From Clostridiales bacterium (GTDB lineage: Bacteria > Bacillota > Clostridia > Oscillospirales > CAG-272): a stretch of DNA of 13,727 bases. A program made the position numbers and the translations under genes. The notes under the pieces are model-generated. The model worked only from the letters and a program-made list of their open reading frames with translations, was not told the origin of the DNA and did no database searches. The stretch lies in NCBI GenBank assembly GCA_012511425.1, contig JAAZGC010000095.1:1-13727 (forward strand). Direction: 5' to 3'. Shown one piece after another: positions 1 to 6,923 of the stretch. Positions within the stretch are counted from its first letter, which is position 1. The number at the start of each line of letters is the position of its first letter.

Positions 1-1009
1 ATGCGTCGGTATACTCATACAGTCTGTTATTCTGCGCGGCCGGGGTATCTTTAAGCAAAGGAGCCATATCATAAAGCGCAGTTTTTCCCGGCATAAAGCT
101 CGGTGTTGAAGTATATAGGATTATATCCGCCTGTTCGGCGTAAACAAGAAAGTCTTCAACAGATATATATAACGAGTCTCGCCCCAAACCCTTTAACAGG
201 TAATCTCCGTTGACTTCGGCGACGATTTTAGCGAGCCAGCCTTGTCCGTCAACAGCTATAACAGTACCGTCATAAATATATGCCATTAAAATTTTCGGAG
301 CTGCAGCTTCGGATGTTTTTGTTATTGTTTCCTCGATGTCAGCTTTGATTGCGGCGACATAATCAGCTGCAGCCTTATCTTCATTGAAGAATGTAAGGGT
401 AAATTTCAACCATTCCATTCGAGCGAGCGCGGTTAACTCCATGTATTCATTGTTTACTGCGTAATTGATGCCGAGTTCCTCAAGCTTTGTAATAATGTCC
501 GTCTGCGGATAGCTTCCGGTGTAAACGAACACGATATCCGGGTCCAAAGCGGTTAACTGTTCGTAATCAGGGTTGCCCATTTCGCCGCCGATATTGATTA
601 TCTTACCGGAATTCATTCGCTCAATTACCTGCGGAATGTTTGAAAAGCTATATGAGTCCGCATTTACTGCGGCAATTCTATCCCAGATTTCCTCGCTGCC
701 GGCTGCTCTCAGGCAGCAAACCTGAGTAGTTGACAGGAAAACCGCGCGTTCTATCGGTGTCTTTATTACCGTCTTTCCTGCATATTCGTCGGGAATTGTT
801 TCAAGAGTTTTGGGAACTAATATAAGCTCACGGTTTTCTCCGTCCGTGACTCGCTTAATTCCCTTTTCAAGCTGCTCGATTTTAAATGCGGAAGTAAATT
901 CGGCATCAAGGCCTTTAATCTTTCCGCCGTCCCCGCAGGAAACAGCAAGCAAGATTAAAACAGCAGCGAATGTCGCCGAAATGATAAATTTAAGAATTCT
1001 TTGTTTCAT
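1..1009 (-). CDS. Fe3+-siderophore/corrinoid-type ABC transporter substrate-binding lipoprotein (partial, C-terminus off window)
   Basis: Extracytoplasmic ligand-binding lipoprotein of a FecCD-type importer. Seen: an N-terminal Lys/Arg start, a hydrophobic stretch and a lipobox LAVSC with the lipidated Cys at residue 25, so the mature protein is anchored to the outer face of the membrane. About 336 residues are visible; the last ones, RLYEYTDA, resemble the near-C-terminal segment of BtuF/FepB-type (TroA-like, PF01497) proteins, so only the end is missing. The middle has the typical order: STTQ strand, GGEMGNPDYEQLTALDPDIVF, then EELGINYAVNNEYME. The ATG sits in an ATGA overlap with the ATPase stop codon and has an AAGGAG ribosome site 9 bases upstream (1019-1024). 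It is the third gene of a permease-ATPase-binding protein operon. The ligand cannot be read from sequence; iron chelate, haem and corrinoid are all possible. Confidence 0.88.
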   Translation of the reverse strand, partial: MKQRILKFIISATFAAVLILLAVSCGDGGKIKGLDAEFTSAFKIEQLEKGIKRVTDGENRELILVPKTLETIPDEYAGKTVIKTPIERAVFLSTTQVCCLRAAGSEEIWDRIAAVNADSYSFSNIPQVIERMNSGKIINIGGEMGNPDYEQLTALDPDIVFVYTGSYPQTDIITKLEELGINYAVNNEYMELTALARMEWLKFTLTFFNEDKAAADYVAAIKADIEETITKTSEAAAPKILMAYIYDGTVIAVDGQGWLAKIVAEVNGDYLLKGLGRDSLYISVEDFLVYAEQADIILYTSTPSFMPGKTALYDMAPLLKDTPAAQNNRLYEYTDA

Positions 1010-2172
1010 TTATTGTCTCTCCTTAATAAGATTAATATTTTTTGTGTTAAGGCATCATATGTTTGAAAATCGGAAACACTTAGAACCGGCTTATTGATTT
1101 TGTCAGCATAATCTAGTAAGATACTGTTATACTTTGTTACATCATTTCTTATAAAACCGCTGTCTACTATAACCGTACTATTCTCTATTTCATTTTTGGC
1201 GGATGAGAGTATTTCGGGAGTGAATTCAGTATAAGAGGGGGCTTTTGCAACATAGCTGCAAATGACACTGCATATTACTGCGTCAACATCGGTTTCATGC
1301 ATTATACCGCAGCTGACCCCAATCCCATGTCTTGCAAGTGTTCTTGCGAGACCGTATACGCTGTCTCCGCAGCCGACGATGAATACCTCTGCCGGTTCCG
1401 GTCCTTTGATTTCCAATGATCCGAGTGTTTCGCTGAATTCCGCGTTGTTTACGTCAAAGAGTTTGTTGATATCACCGCTCCCGATTACGACTTTGGGAGG
1501 ACCGTATGCGGTTATCTCCCCGTTTTTAACGGTTATAATGTCATCACAGTATTTCAATGCAAGATCGACGTCATGAAGCGACATCAGCACGGTCAAACTG
1601 TTTTCAACGGTAAGTGCGGTAAGAATCCGCATAACTTCGATTTTGTGGCTGATATCAAGATGACTGGTCGGTTCGTCAAGTATGATAAGCTCGGGTTGCT
1701 GAACGATTGCCCGGGCGATCATTACCTTCTGCTTTTCACCGTCTGACAGTTCGGAACAAAACCGTTCACGCAGATCATAAGCTCCGACCCTTAAAAGCGC
1801 TCCTTTGACAATTTCATGGTCTCTTTCCGAAAGTGTTCCGAAATATCCGGTATACGGCGCGCGCCCGAAGGAAACAAGCTCATAAACGGTGGTAAGGTTC
1901 GGCATCTCCGAACCGCTAAGGACAAGTGATATTTTCTTGGCGATTTCAGATCGTTTGATTTTCTTAATGTCTTTCCCGTTAAGTTCGATGTTGCCATGCA
2001 AAGGATTTATTAAACCGGCTAAAGTATGAAGAATAGTACTCTTTCCCGCTCCGTTCGGTCCGATAAGGCATACCATCCTGCCCCGTTCGACATCAAGTGA
2101 TATATTGCCGACAACCGTTTTTTTGCCGTATCCGACACTCAACTCATGGGTGGAAAGGATATATTTATTCAA
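1006..2172 (-). CDS. FecCD-type ABC importer ATP-binding protein with C-terminal Rossmann-like extension
   Basis: Cytoplasmic ATPase that powers the importer encoded around it. Seen: Walker A GPNGAGKST (38-46), signature LSDGEKQKV (142-150), Walker B LIILDEPT (162-169), D-loop SHLD and switch His200 in SLHD. The usual Q-loop glutamine is not obvious: the region reads SLVLSGSEMPNLTTVYELV. A segment typical of FhuC/BtuD/HmuV follows, with YELVSFGRAPYTG (97-109). The family is normally about 250-270 residues, but here residues from about 257 to 388 form an extra domain beginning VFIVGCGDSVYGLARTLARH, which looks like a Rossmann-type strand, Gly-rich loop and helix. The start is TTG, inside a TTGA overlap with the permease stop; no ATG lies nearby and a GGAAGG-like ribosome site precedes it. 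The 3' end overlaps the binding-protein gene as ATGA, so translation of the operon is probably coupled. Confidence 0.92.
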   Translation of the reverse strand: MNKYILSTHELSVGYGKKTVVGNISLDVERGRMVCLIGPNGAGKSTILHTLAGLINPLHGNIELNGKDIKKIKRSEIAKKISLVLSGSEMPNLTTVYELVSFGRAPYTGYFGTLSERDHEIVKGALLRVGAYDLRERFCSELSDGEKQKVMIARAIVQQPELIILDEPTSHLDISHKIEVMRILTALTVENSLTVLMSLHDVDLALKYCDDIITVKNGEITAYGPPKVVIGSGDINKLFDVNNAEFSETLGSLEIKGPEPAEVFIVGCGDSVYGLARTLARHGIGVSCGIMHETDVDAVICSVICSYVAKAPSYTEFTPEILSSAKNEIENSTVIVDSGFIRNDVTKYNSILLDYADKINKPVLSVSDFQTYDALTQKILILLRRDNK

Positions 2173-3206
2173 AACTTCCCTTCCTTCCCGCGCTTATTAA
2201 GAAGCAGAAATACGAGTATCGGCGCGCCGATAACCGAGGTCATCGCACCGAGCGGCAGTTCATACGGCGGCAGCAGCGTTCTTGATGCAAGATCGCATAT
2301 TCCGGACATTATAGCTCCGTATAAGCAAGAGGCAGGTATTATTATCCGGTTATCCTGCGTTCCGAAGATCAGTCTTACTATATGAGGAACAGCAAGCCCG
2401 ATAAATGAGATTGGCCCGGCAAATGCGGTTACTGCCGCGCAAAGAATTCCCGAAACGGTTATAAGAGCGGCTCTGAACGGCTTTATTGCTATGCCCATTG
2501 AACGGGCGTATTCTTCTCCGAGCAACATTATGTTCAAAGGTTTTGAGAGCAAAAAAGCCAAAAGTATAAACGGCAGGATAACTATATACATCAGTGTGGT
2601 CTGCTGCCATGAAAAGCCGGAAAAACTGCCCATCGTCCATATGACAAAAGAAGCCAGCCTCTCCCTGTCGGCGAAGGCGGTCATTATCGAAATTGCCGCC
2701 GAGCATACATAACCGAACATCATGCCGATTATCAGCAGCGTCGTAATGCTTTTTACATTCTGAGATGCTATTACAACAATTGCGCTGACTGCCATCGCTC
2801 CGACAAAGGCTCCCAAAAACATACCGGTATTTCCCAATGAGGTTATTCCCAGCCTGAACCCGATAAGTATTACCATACCGGTAAACAAACTTGCTCCCGA
2901 AGAAATCCCCAAAACATAAGGCTCAACTATCGGATTCGAAAAGAAAACCTGCAGGAGTATACCGGATATTGCCAGAGCGGAACCGCCTATCAGGGCTGCA
3001 CTGGCACGAGGCAAGCGAATGTCCGTTATGATTTTATGATAAACGGTTTTATCGACTGAGTCGGAAAATGATTTTAGAACTTCGGATAATGGAATATTTA
3101 CCGATCCCAATATTATATTTAAAATAAACACGGCTGCGGCGCCTGTCAAACCAAGCAACAAAAGCAGCACGGTTCTTTTCGTTTTTCCGGTCAAAGCAAT
3201 CACCAT
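2169..3206 (-). CDS. FecCD-family ABC transporter permease
   Basis: Multispanning membrane subunit of a siderophore/haem/corrinoid-type importer; it would form a homodimer bound to the ATPase encoded next. Seen: about ten hydrophobic segments and the family blocks RLPRASAALIGGSALAISG, NPIVEPYVLGISSGAS, GPISFIGLAVPHIVR and, near the C-terminus, ELPLGAMTSVIGAPI. Length from the chosen ATG is 345 residues, normal for the family. Start choice: a TTG five codons upstream (3221) is possible, but the predicted transcription start of the promoter at 3226-3254 falls at about position 3219, which would exclude it. ATG at 3206 leaves a leader of only about 13 bases without a visible Shine-Dalgarno site; GTG at 3203 is the next codon. 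First gene of the operon, with a 4-base overlap with the ATPase gene. Confidence 0.92.
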   Translation of the reverse strand: MVIALTGKTKRTVLLLLLGLTGAAAVFILNIILGSVNIPLSEVLKSFSDSVDKTVYHKIITDIRLPRASAALIGGSALAISGILLQVFFSNPIVEPYVLGISSGASLFTGMVILIGFRLGITSLGNTGMFLGAFVGAMAVSAIVVIASQNVKSITTLLIIGMMFGYVCSAAISIMTAFADRERLASFVIWTMGSFSGFSWQQTTLMYIVILPFILLAFLLSKPLNIMLLGEEYARSMGIAIKPFRAALITVSGILCAAVTAFAGPISFIGLAVPHIVRLIFGTQDNRIIIPASCLYGAIMSGICDLASRTLLPPYELPLGAMTSVIGAPILVFLLLNKRGKEGKF

Positions 3207-3225
3207 AAAGTTAAAATACAAATAT

Positions 3226-3254
3226 ATTATAAATTATTCCGGAATATTTTTCAA
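3226..3254 (-). promoter_or_regulatory. Promoter of the ABC importer operon with palindrome in the spacer
   Basis: On the minus strand, -35 TTGAAA (3249-3254) and a perfect -10 TATAAT (3226-3231) are separated by exactly 17 bases. The spacer holds a perfect 12-bp palindrome, TATTCCGGAATA (3235-3246). A palindrome between the two boxes is a classic repressor position. Predicted transcription start is near 3219. The site lies between the hairpin downstream of the sirtuin gene and the permease gene, which supports a separate transcription unit. The regulator is not encoded in the window. Confidence 0.7.
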
Positions 3255-3312
3255 TAATACTTATTTGTCATTTTTGGAGTTTATTCGTTGTGTTATATCA
3301 TGCGACAATAAG

Positions 3313-3344
3313 ATCTCCCCTCCGTTTTCAAGCAGAAGGGAGAT
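3313..3344 (-). terminator. Hairpin downstream of the sirtuin gene, possible terminator
   Basis: Ten-pair stem with one G-U wobble (ATCTCCCTTC against GAGGGGAGAT on the minus strand) and a 12-base loop, starting 6 bases past the sirtuin TAA codon. The following minus-strand sequence, CTTATTGTC, has only a weak U tract, so termination may be incomplete. The position between two units, with a promoter just beyond, favours a terminator. Confidence 0.5.
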
Positions 3345-3350
3345 TACACG

Positions 3351-4085
3351 TTATTTTATGATTTCTCCTAAGGTTTCACCGATCGGTTTATTGATTAACA
3401 GATCGGCATCATCGTCATATGAAGTCGGAGATTTATTAATGATAACAATTTTATCTCCGTTGAAGTATCTGACAAGACCGGCTGCCGGATATACCGCGAG
3501 TGATGTGCCTCCGATTATAAGCATATCGGCGCTTTCTATCGCATTTATGCTCCTGAGCATAACGCGGTCATCAAGCGGTTCCTCATAAAGCACTACATCG
3601 GGCTTAATGATTCCGCTGCAGGAATCGCATTTCGGTACGCCTTCTGAATTAATGATATATTTCAAGTCAAACTTTTTTCCGCAGGACAAACAATAATTTC
3701 GTTCAACTGAACCGTGCAGCTCATGAACGGTTTTGCTACCTGCCGCCTGATGCAGTCCGTCGACGTTTTGGGTAACTACCGTTTTAAGTCTGCCCTCTCT
3801 TTCGAGTTTTGCCAGCGCAATATGAGCTTTGTTGGGCTTTGCATTCGGAAAAATCAGGTGTTTTTTATAGAAATCGTAGAATTCATCCGGATGCTCATCA
3901 AAGTAGCTGAGGCTTATCAACACCTCCGGCGGAACCTTATAGCCTTTTTTGTTGTATATACCGTCGCTTGAGCGGAAATCCGGGATTCCGGATTCGGTCG
4001 ATACCCCTGCTCCTCCGAAGAAGACGATATTTTCGGAGGAATAAATCATTTCTTTCAGTTTCGCAATTTTTTCATCCATAATCAT
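3351..4085 (-). CDS. NAD-dependent protein deacylase, Sir2/CobB family
   Basis: Cytoplasmic sirtuin that removes acyl groups from lysine side chains with consumption of NAD+, giving nicotinamide and O-acyl-ADP-ribose. Seen in 244 residues: NAD-binding GAGVSTESGIPDFRS (25-39), TQNVDGLH (105-112), the catalytic His124 in ELHGS, a zinc site C132-x2-C135 and C153-x2-C156, then GGTSLAVYPAAGL (192-204). All key residues are present and the length is normal. The small-domain segment FDEHPDEFYDFYKKH lacks the Tyr-x2-Arg pair that marks desuccinylase-type sirtuins, so a plain deacetylase is the better guess. The start ATG at 4085 overlaps the upstream stop as ATGA; a second in-frame ATG at 4079 is an alternative. 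Last gene of a unit with a GH-like lipoprotein and a TSCPD protein, an unexpected partner set. Confidence 0.95.
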   Translation of the reverse strand: MIMDEKIAKLKEMIYSSENIVFFGGAGVSTESGIPDFRSSDGIYNKKGYKVPPEVLISLSYFDEHPDEFYDFYKKHLIFPNAKPNKAHIALAKLEREGRLKTVVTQNVDGLHQAAGSKTVHELHGSVERNYCLSCGKKFDLKYIINSEGVPKCDSCSGIIKPDVVLYEEPLDDRVMLRSINAIESADMLIIGGTSLAVYPAAGLVRYFNGDKIVIINKSPTSYDDDADLLINKPIGETLGEIIK

Positions 4086-6559
4086 TCACCGGTTTTATAC
4101 ACATACTTAAATCTGCCCGAAGGCGCTGTATCTCCTTTGATATAGAAATCCATAATATCGCCGAACGGAATATTGTCTGTCCATTTGAAACCGATAGCAA
4201 AGTCATCCGAATCAACTCCTAACATTGATTTCGGGATTTTAATTGTCATTGTATCGTTATGGACTTTGTATTCGACTTCACAAACGGTTTCGGTAGTCCC
4301 GTCGTTTCCTGAAAAGCGTTCAAGAATTGCTTTGTCAGCTCCCGGCTTTGTTTTATTTACAATAAAATCAAAGCTTTCCCAGCCGGAAAGAGTGTTTATA
4401 TCGGCATCGATATATAGATTCATCCAGTTGTCATCGGTATAGGGTGTTATCTTATTGCCGCATCTGACCAGGAAATAGAAGTATTCGTTATCACGCGCAG
4501 CCTGAGCTTCTATGATATCGTTGCGTCCGGAGGCGTCTTCATATCTTATGCCTCCGTAACCGGAGGCGTCTCTGTCGCCGGTATTATTCATATACGCATA
4601 ATACAGCGGTTTTACATCTGCCCATTGTGCGCTGACATCAGATGAATAAATATCAATGGTTTTTTCGCCGGATGCCACCGGAACAGCTCTTGCGCCTTTA
4701 AATCTACGGATATAATTTACCAGCTGATAATAATAACTGTCTTTTAGTTCTCCCTTTGTCGGTTCGATATCGCGGCTGAATGTCTCGTCGAATTCATCGG
4801 GAAAAGCGTTATCTACCGATGCGGCGTTTCGCTTCCCGTTTGCGTCATGCGGCCAGAACTCGTATCTTCCGGCAATCCATTCGTTCCATCCGGTTACAAA
4901 TACTATCCTCGGGTCAACACTCAAAGCAAACTCCCATTGTTCGGCGAAATTACCTCCGCGGCTTTTTGCGTTATCGCTTTCATCATAACCTTCGGTAGTA
5001 TAAGTTCTTCCGAAAATGTTCTCGCCGTTCATTGCGGTCAGACCGACCTCAGCACTCCAGTTCTGGGCGACGCCGACTGTTGTCATCTCCGGCTGAAGAT
5101 TATCCCGATAAGTGTAATAAAGCGCCTGAGGTGTCGTTGAAAGCCATCCCCATCGAGCATTGTCCGAACTTCTGGCATAATAATCCTTCGCATTATATAC
5201 CGGTTCGCCGGCTCTGAAAGTAAAGAAATCGTATATTTCCTTTTCGAGAGGGTCGTTTTTGCGATTTGTAAGCGAGCTTCTATATGCCATCAGCATCGGT
5301 TTTCCGTCAAGGTAGAACCAGAGGTCATGATATTTCCCGGGGCGGTATATGTCGGTATAAAGAGATTTAAGCTGAACCGCTGTATTGTCTCCGGCGGCAA
5401 ATGGGAGCATGAAACTGATCTTCGGAACATTAACTCCGTCTTTCCTTGCCTGTTCAAATACCTTGAATATGGTAAGATAACTGGCGCGCCAGGTAAACGT
5501 ACCGTTGGTGTTGTCCATGAAGATAACATCAACTCCCGCATCGGCAAGCAATTCTGCCTGGCGTCGGATAACCCATTCATCGGTAGTCAGATAATGGCCG
5601 TATATCGGTTCATCCCAGAAATAAGTAGTTGCAGCGGTTGGCCAGAGCTCACTTTTGTAATCGTTTTTAATTTCCGGATGCTGCTTCAGGAATTCGGTAA
5701 CATTGAGCGGAGTTCCTCTGTCACTGTTGTGCCAGTCCCAGTAGAACATGGCTACTATTTTATCTTCTTTGAGATCCCCGGCTTCGGCGTTGCCGCAGAG
5801 TGTTCTTCCGAGGGTATCGGTAGCCGCCCAGGTGTCGGGCATGGCGTCTCTGACCTTCAGTATGTCATTCTCGGGAATAATGTATTCCGGAGGCGCAGTA
5901 TGAGTTCCGTCGATTCTCATATCGTTTATAACCTCGGCAAACGGTTCCGGTGTGTCAGTTGAATACCCGATTTTCAGCTGCAAATCCCCTTCACTGATAA
6001 GTCCGGTATCATATATAAGTCCTCTTGACTCATGACTTGGAAAAACCCAGGTTCCGACAGGCCCTTTAGTGTCCTGTATGGCGAAGAAATACTCACCGGC
6101 GGGCATATTCTCGAAAGATAGCGTATATGTGGCGCAATCGACGATATCCGTGAATCTTTCCCATGCAAGCGGAGCGTTTGTAGTTGTGGTTTCAAAGTCA
6201 CTGTCCCAGCGGTAAAGCGCCAGAGTAGCTTCTGAATCAGTCTGACACCATGTCGGCAGACAATAGCTGAAACTGTGGAAAGACTCTGTACAGCTGATTC
6301 TTATTCCGTAAATTTCGCCTTCGGATACCTGGTGAGTGCTTTTTGTTGATTCATCCATAATATAAGCCTCCACTTCGAATGTAGCTGATATTTTTGTTTT
6401 CTCGGGCACATTTGCGGTTGTATCTGAATTGATTTCCGCAGTATCCGTCAGACTTTCGGAAGTCAGCGACACCTCAGTTTGTTCGCTCTGCGAGCAGCTG
6501 ATCAGAATTATAATAAACAAGGCGGCAAGAGCAAAGGATAATATTTTTTTGTTATTCAT
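4082..6559 (-). CDS. Large glycoside-hydrolase-like surface lipoprotein, specific family unassigned
   Basis: Predicted lipid-anchored extracellular protein of 825 residues. Seen: hydrophobic signal with lipobox LISC (Cys22); a Ser/Thr/Glu-rich linker to about residue 56; a beta-rich N-terminal domain (about 57-205) ending in an AGEYFFAIQD-type strand; a central region (about 260-620) that reads like a TIM barrel, with AMFYWDWHNSD, TYFWDEPIYGHY, AGVDVIFMDN and TGWNEW; and a C-terminal beta domain (about 630-825) resembling carbohydrate-binding CBM9/DOMON-type modules, with NLYIDADINTLSGW and FDFIVN. D349 and E560 are plausible catalytic acids by analogy with GH-A/GH71/GH99-like barrels; this is inference. 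ATG at 6559 is preferred over TTG at 6580 because GAGGCG sits about 10 bases upstream and the signal peptide then starts normally. It overlaps the TSCPD gene by 8 bases. The substrate is unknown. Confidence 0.8.
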   Translation of the reverse strand: MNNKKILSFALAALFIIILISCSQSEQTEVSLTSESLTDTAEINSDTTANVPEKTKISATFEVEAYIMDESTKSTHQVSEGEIYGIRISCTESFHSFSYCLPTWCQTDSEATLALYRWDSDFETTTTNAPLAWERFTDIVDCATYTLSFENMPAGEYFFAIQDTKGPVGTWVFPSHESRGLIYDTGLISEGDLQLKIGYSTDTPEPFAEVINDMRIDGTHTAPPEYIIPENDILKVRDAMPDTWAATDTLGRTLCGNAEAGDLKEDKIVAMFYWDWHNSDRGTPLNVTEFLKQHPEIKNDYKSELWPTAATTYFWDEPIYGHYLTTDEWVIRRQAELLADAGVDVIFMDNTNGTFTWRASYLTIFKVFEQARKDGVNVPKISFMLPFAAGDNTAVQLKSLYTDIYRPGKYHDLWFYLDGKPMLMAYRSSLTNRKNDPLEKEIYDFFTFRAGEPVYNAKDYYARSSDNARWGWLSTTPQALYYTYRDNLQPEMTTVGVAQNWSAEVGLTAMNGENIFGRTYTTEGYDESDNAKSRGGNFAEQWEFALSVDPRIVFVTGWNEWIAGRYEFWPHDANGKRNAASVDNAFPDEFDETFSRDIEPTKGELKDSYYYQLVNYIRRFKGARAVPVASGEKTIDIYSSDVSAQWADVKPLYYAYMNNTGDRDASGYGGIRYEDASGRNDIIEAQAARDNEYFYFLVRCGNKITPYTDDNWMNLYIDADINTLSGWESFDFIVNKTKPGADKAILERFSGNDGTTETVCEVEYKVHNDTMTIKIPKSMLGVDSDDFAIGFKWTDNIPFGDIMDFYIKGDTAPSGRFKYVYKTGE

Positions 6560-6809
6560 GTTTTTTGATCGCCTCTTCAAGCGCCTGCGCGAGCTGATCG
6601 GGGCAGGAGGTCGGTTTAAAGCCGCATTTTATTCCACGGCATGCTGCAATATAGTCTTCTGCCTTCATTCCTTCGGCGAGTGCCGTGATTCCCTTCAAAT
6701 TACCGTCACAGCCGCCTTCAAATACTATGTTTTTTATTATGTTATTCTCATCGAGATCAAACTCTACTTTGCGTGAGCAGGTCATTTTATTTTTATGCAC
6801 GAAATGCAT
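6552..6809 (-). CDS. Small TSCPD-domain protein (TIGR03905-like)
   Basis: Cysteine-rich cytoplasmic protein of 85 residues. Seen: MTC near the start (Cys11), EGGCDGN (Cys34), AACRGIKCG (Cys57, Cys62) and the family signature TSCPD (67-71, Cys69). The TSCPD domain (PF12637) is otherwise found at the C-terminus of adenosylcobalamin-dependent ribonucleotide reductases; the stand-alone form has no established function that I know of, and its cysteines may bind metal. Start: ATG 6809 has GGAG 8 bases upstream and gives the standard short length; an in-frame extension to 6878 would include the promoter and is rejected. It is the first gene of the unit, and its TAA lies inside the first codons of the GH-like lipoprotein gene. 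Confidence 0.88.
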   Translation of the reverse strand: MHFVHKNKMTCSRKVEFDLDENNIIKNIVFEGGCDGNLKGITALAEGMKAEDYIAACRGIKCGFKPTSCPDQLAQALEEAIKKHE

Positions 6810-6849
6810 TGTACAGTCTCCGTCTAAAATTAATATATTTATGTATTCA

Positions 6850-6878
6850 ATTATATCATAACGCGCTCGATTTTTCAA
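6850..6878 (-). promoter_or_regulatory. Promoter of the TSCPD / GH-like / sirtuin unit
   Basis: Minus-strand -35 TTGAAA (6873-6878) and -10 TATAAT (6850-6855) with a 17-base spacer. Predicted start is near 6843, giving a leader of about 34 bases before the TSCPD start codon. No operator-like palindrome is evident in the spacer. Confidence 0.75.
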
Positions 6879-6880
6879 CC

Positions 6881-6912
6881 GAAAAAATAAGATCCCACCA
6901 TTGAGGCGGGAT
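6881..6912 (-). terminator. Intrinsic terminator after the DUF4349 lipoprotein gene
   Basis: On the minus strand an 8-pair stem (ATCCCGCC with GGTGGGAT, one G-U pair) with a 5-base loop is followed by CTTATTTTTTC. It begins 12 bases beyond the stop codon of the lipoprotein gene. An A-rich stretch on the other side could make it partly bidirectional, but the A-C mismatch on the plus strand favours the minus direction. Confidence 0.85.
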
Positions 6913-6923
6913 TTTTTACAAAA

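Noticed and set aside
3222..3350. Cobalamin or other riboswitch in front of the importer operon
   Set aside because: No B12-box-like or other aptamer core is visible; the space holds only a hairpin and a promoter with almost no leader RNA.
1006..4085. Defence-type Sir2 system next to a membrane complex
   Set aside because: The sirtuin is a plain 244-residue CobB-type enzyme with intact zinc and catalytic sites and no effector domain, and the adjacent genes form an ordinary nutrient importer.
5327..5962. 211-codon open frame on the plus strand within the GH-like lipoprotein gene
   Set aside because: It is fully antisense to a convincing coding sequence with a lipoprotein signal and conserved-looking domains, has no recognisable motif and no clear ribosome site.
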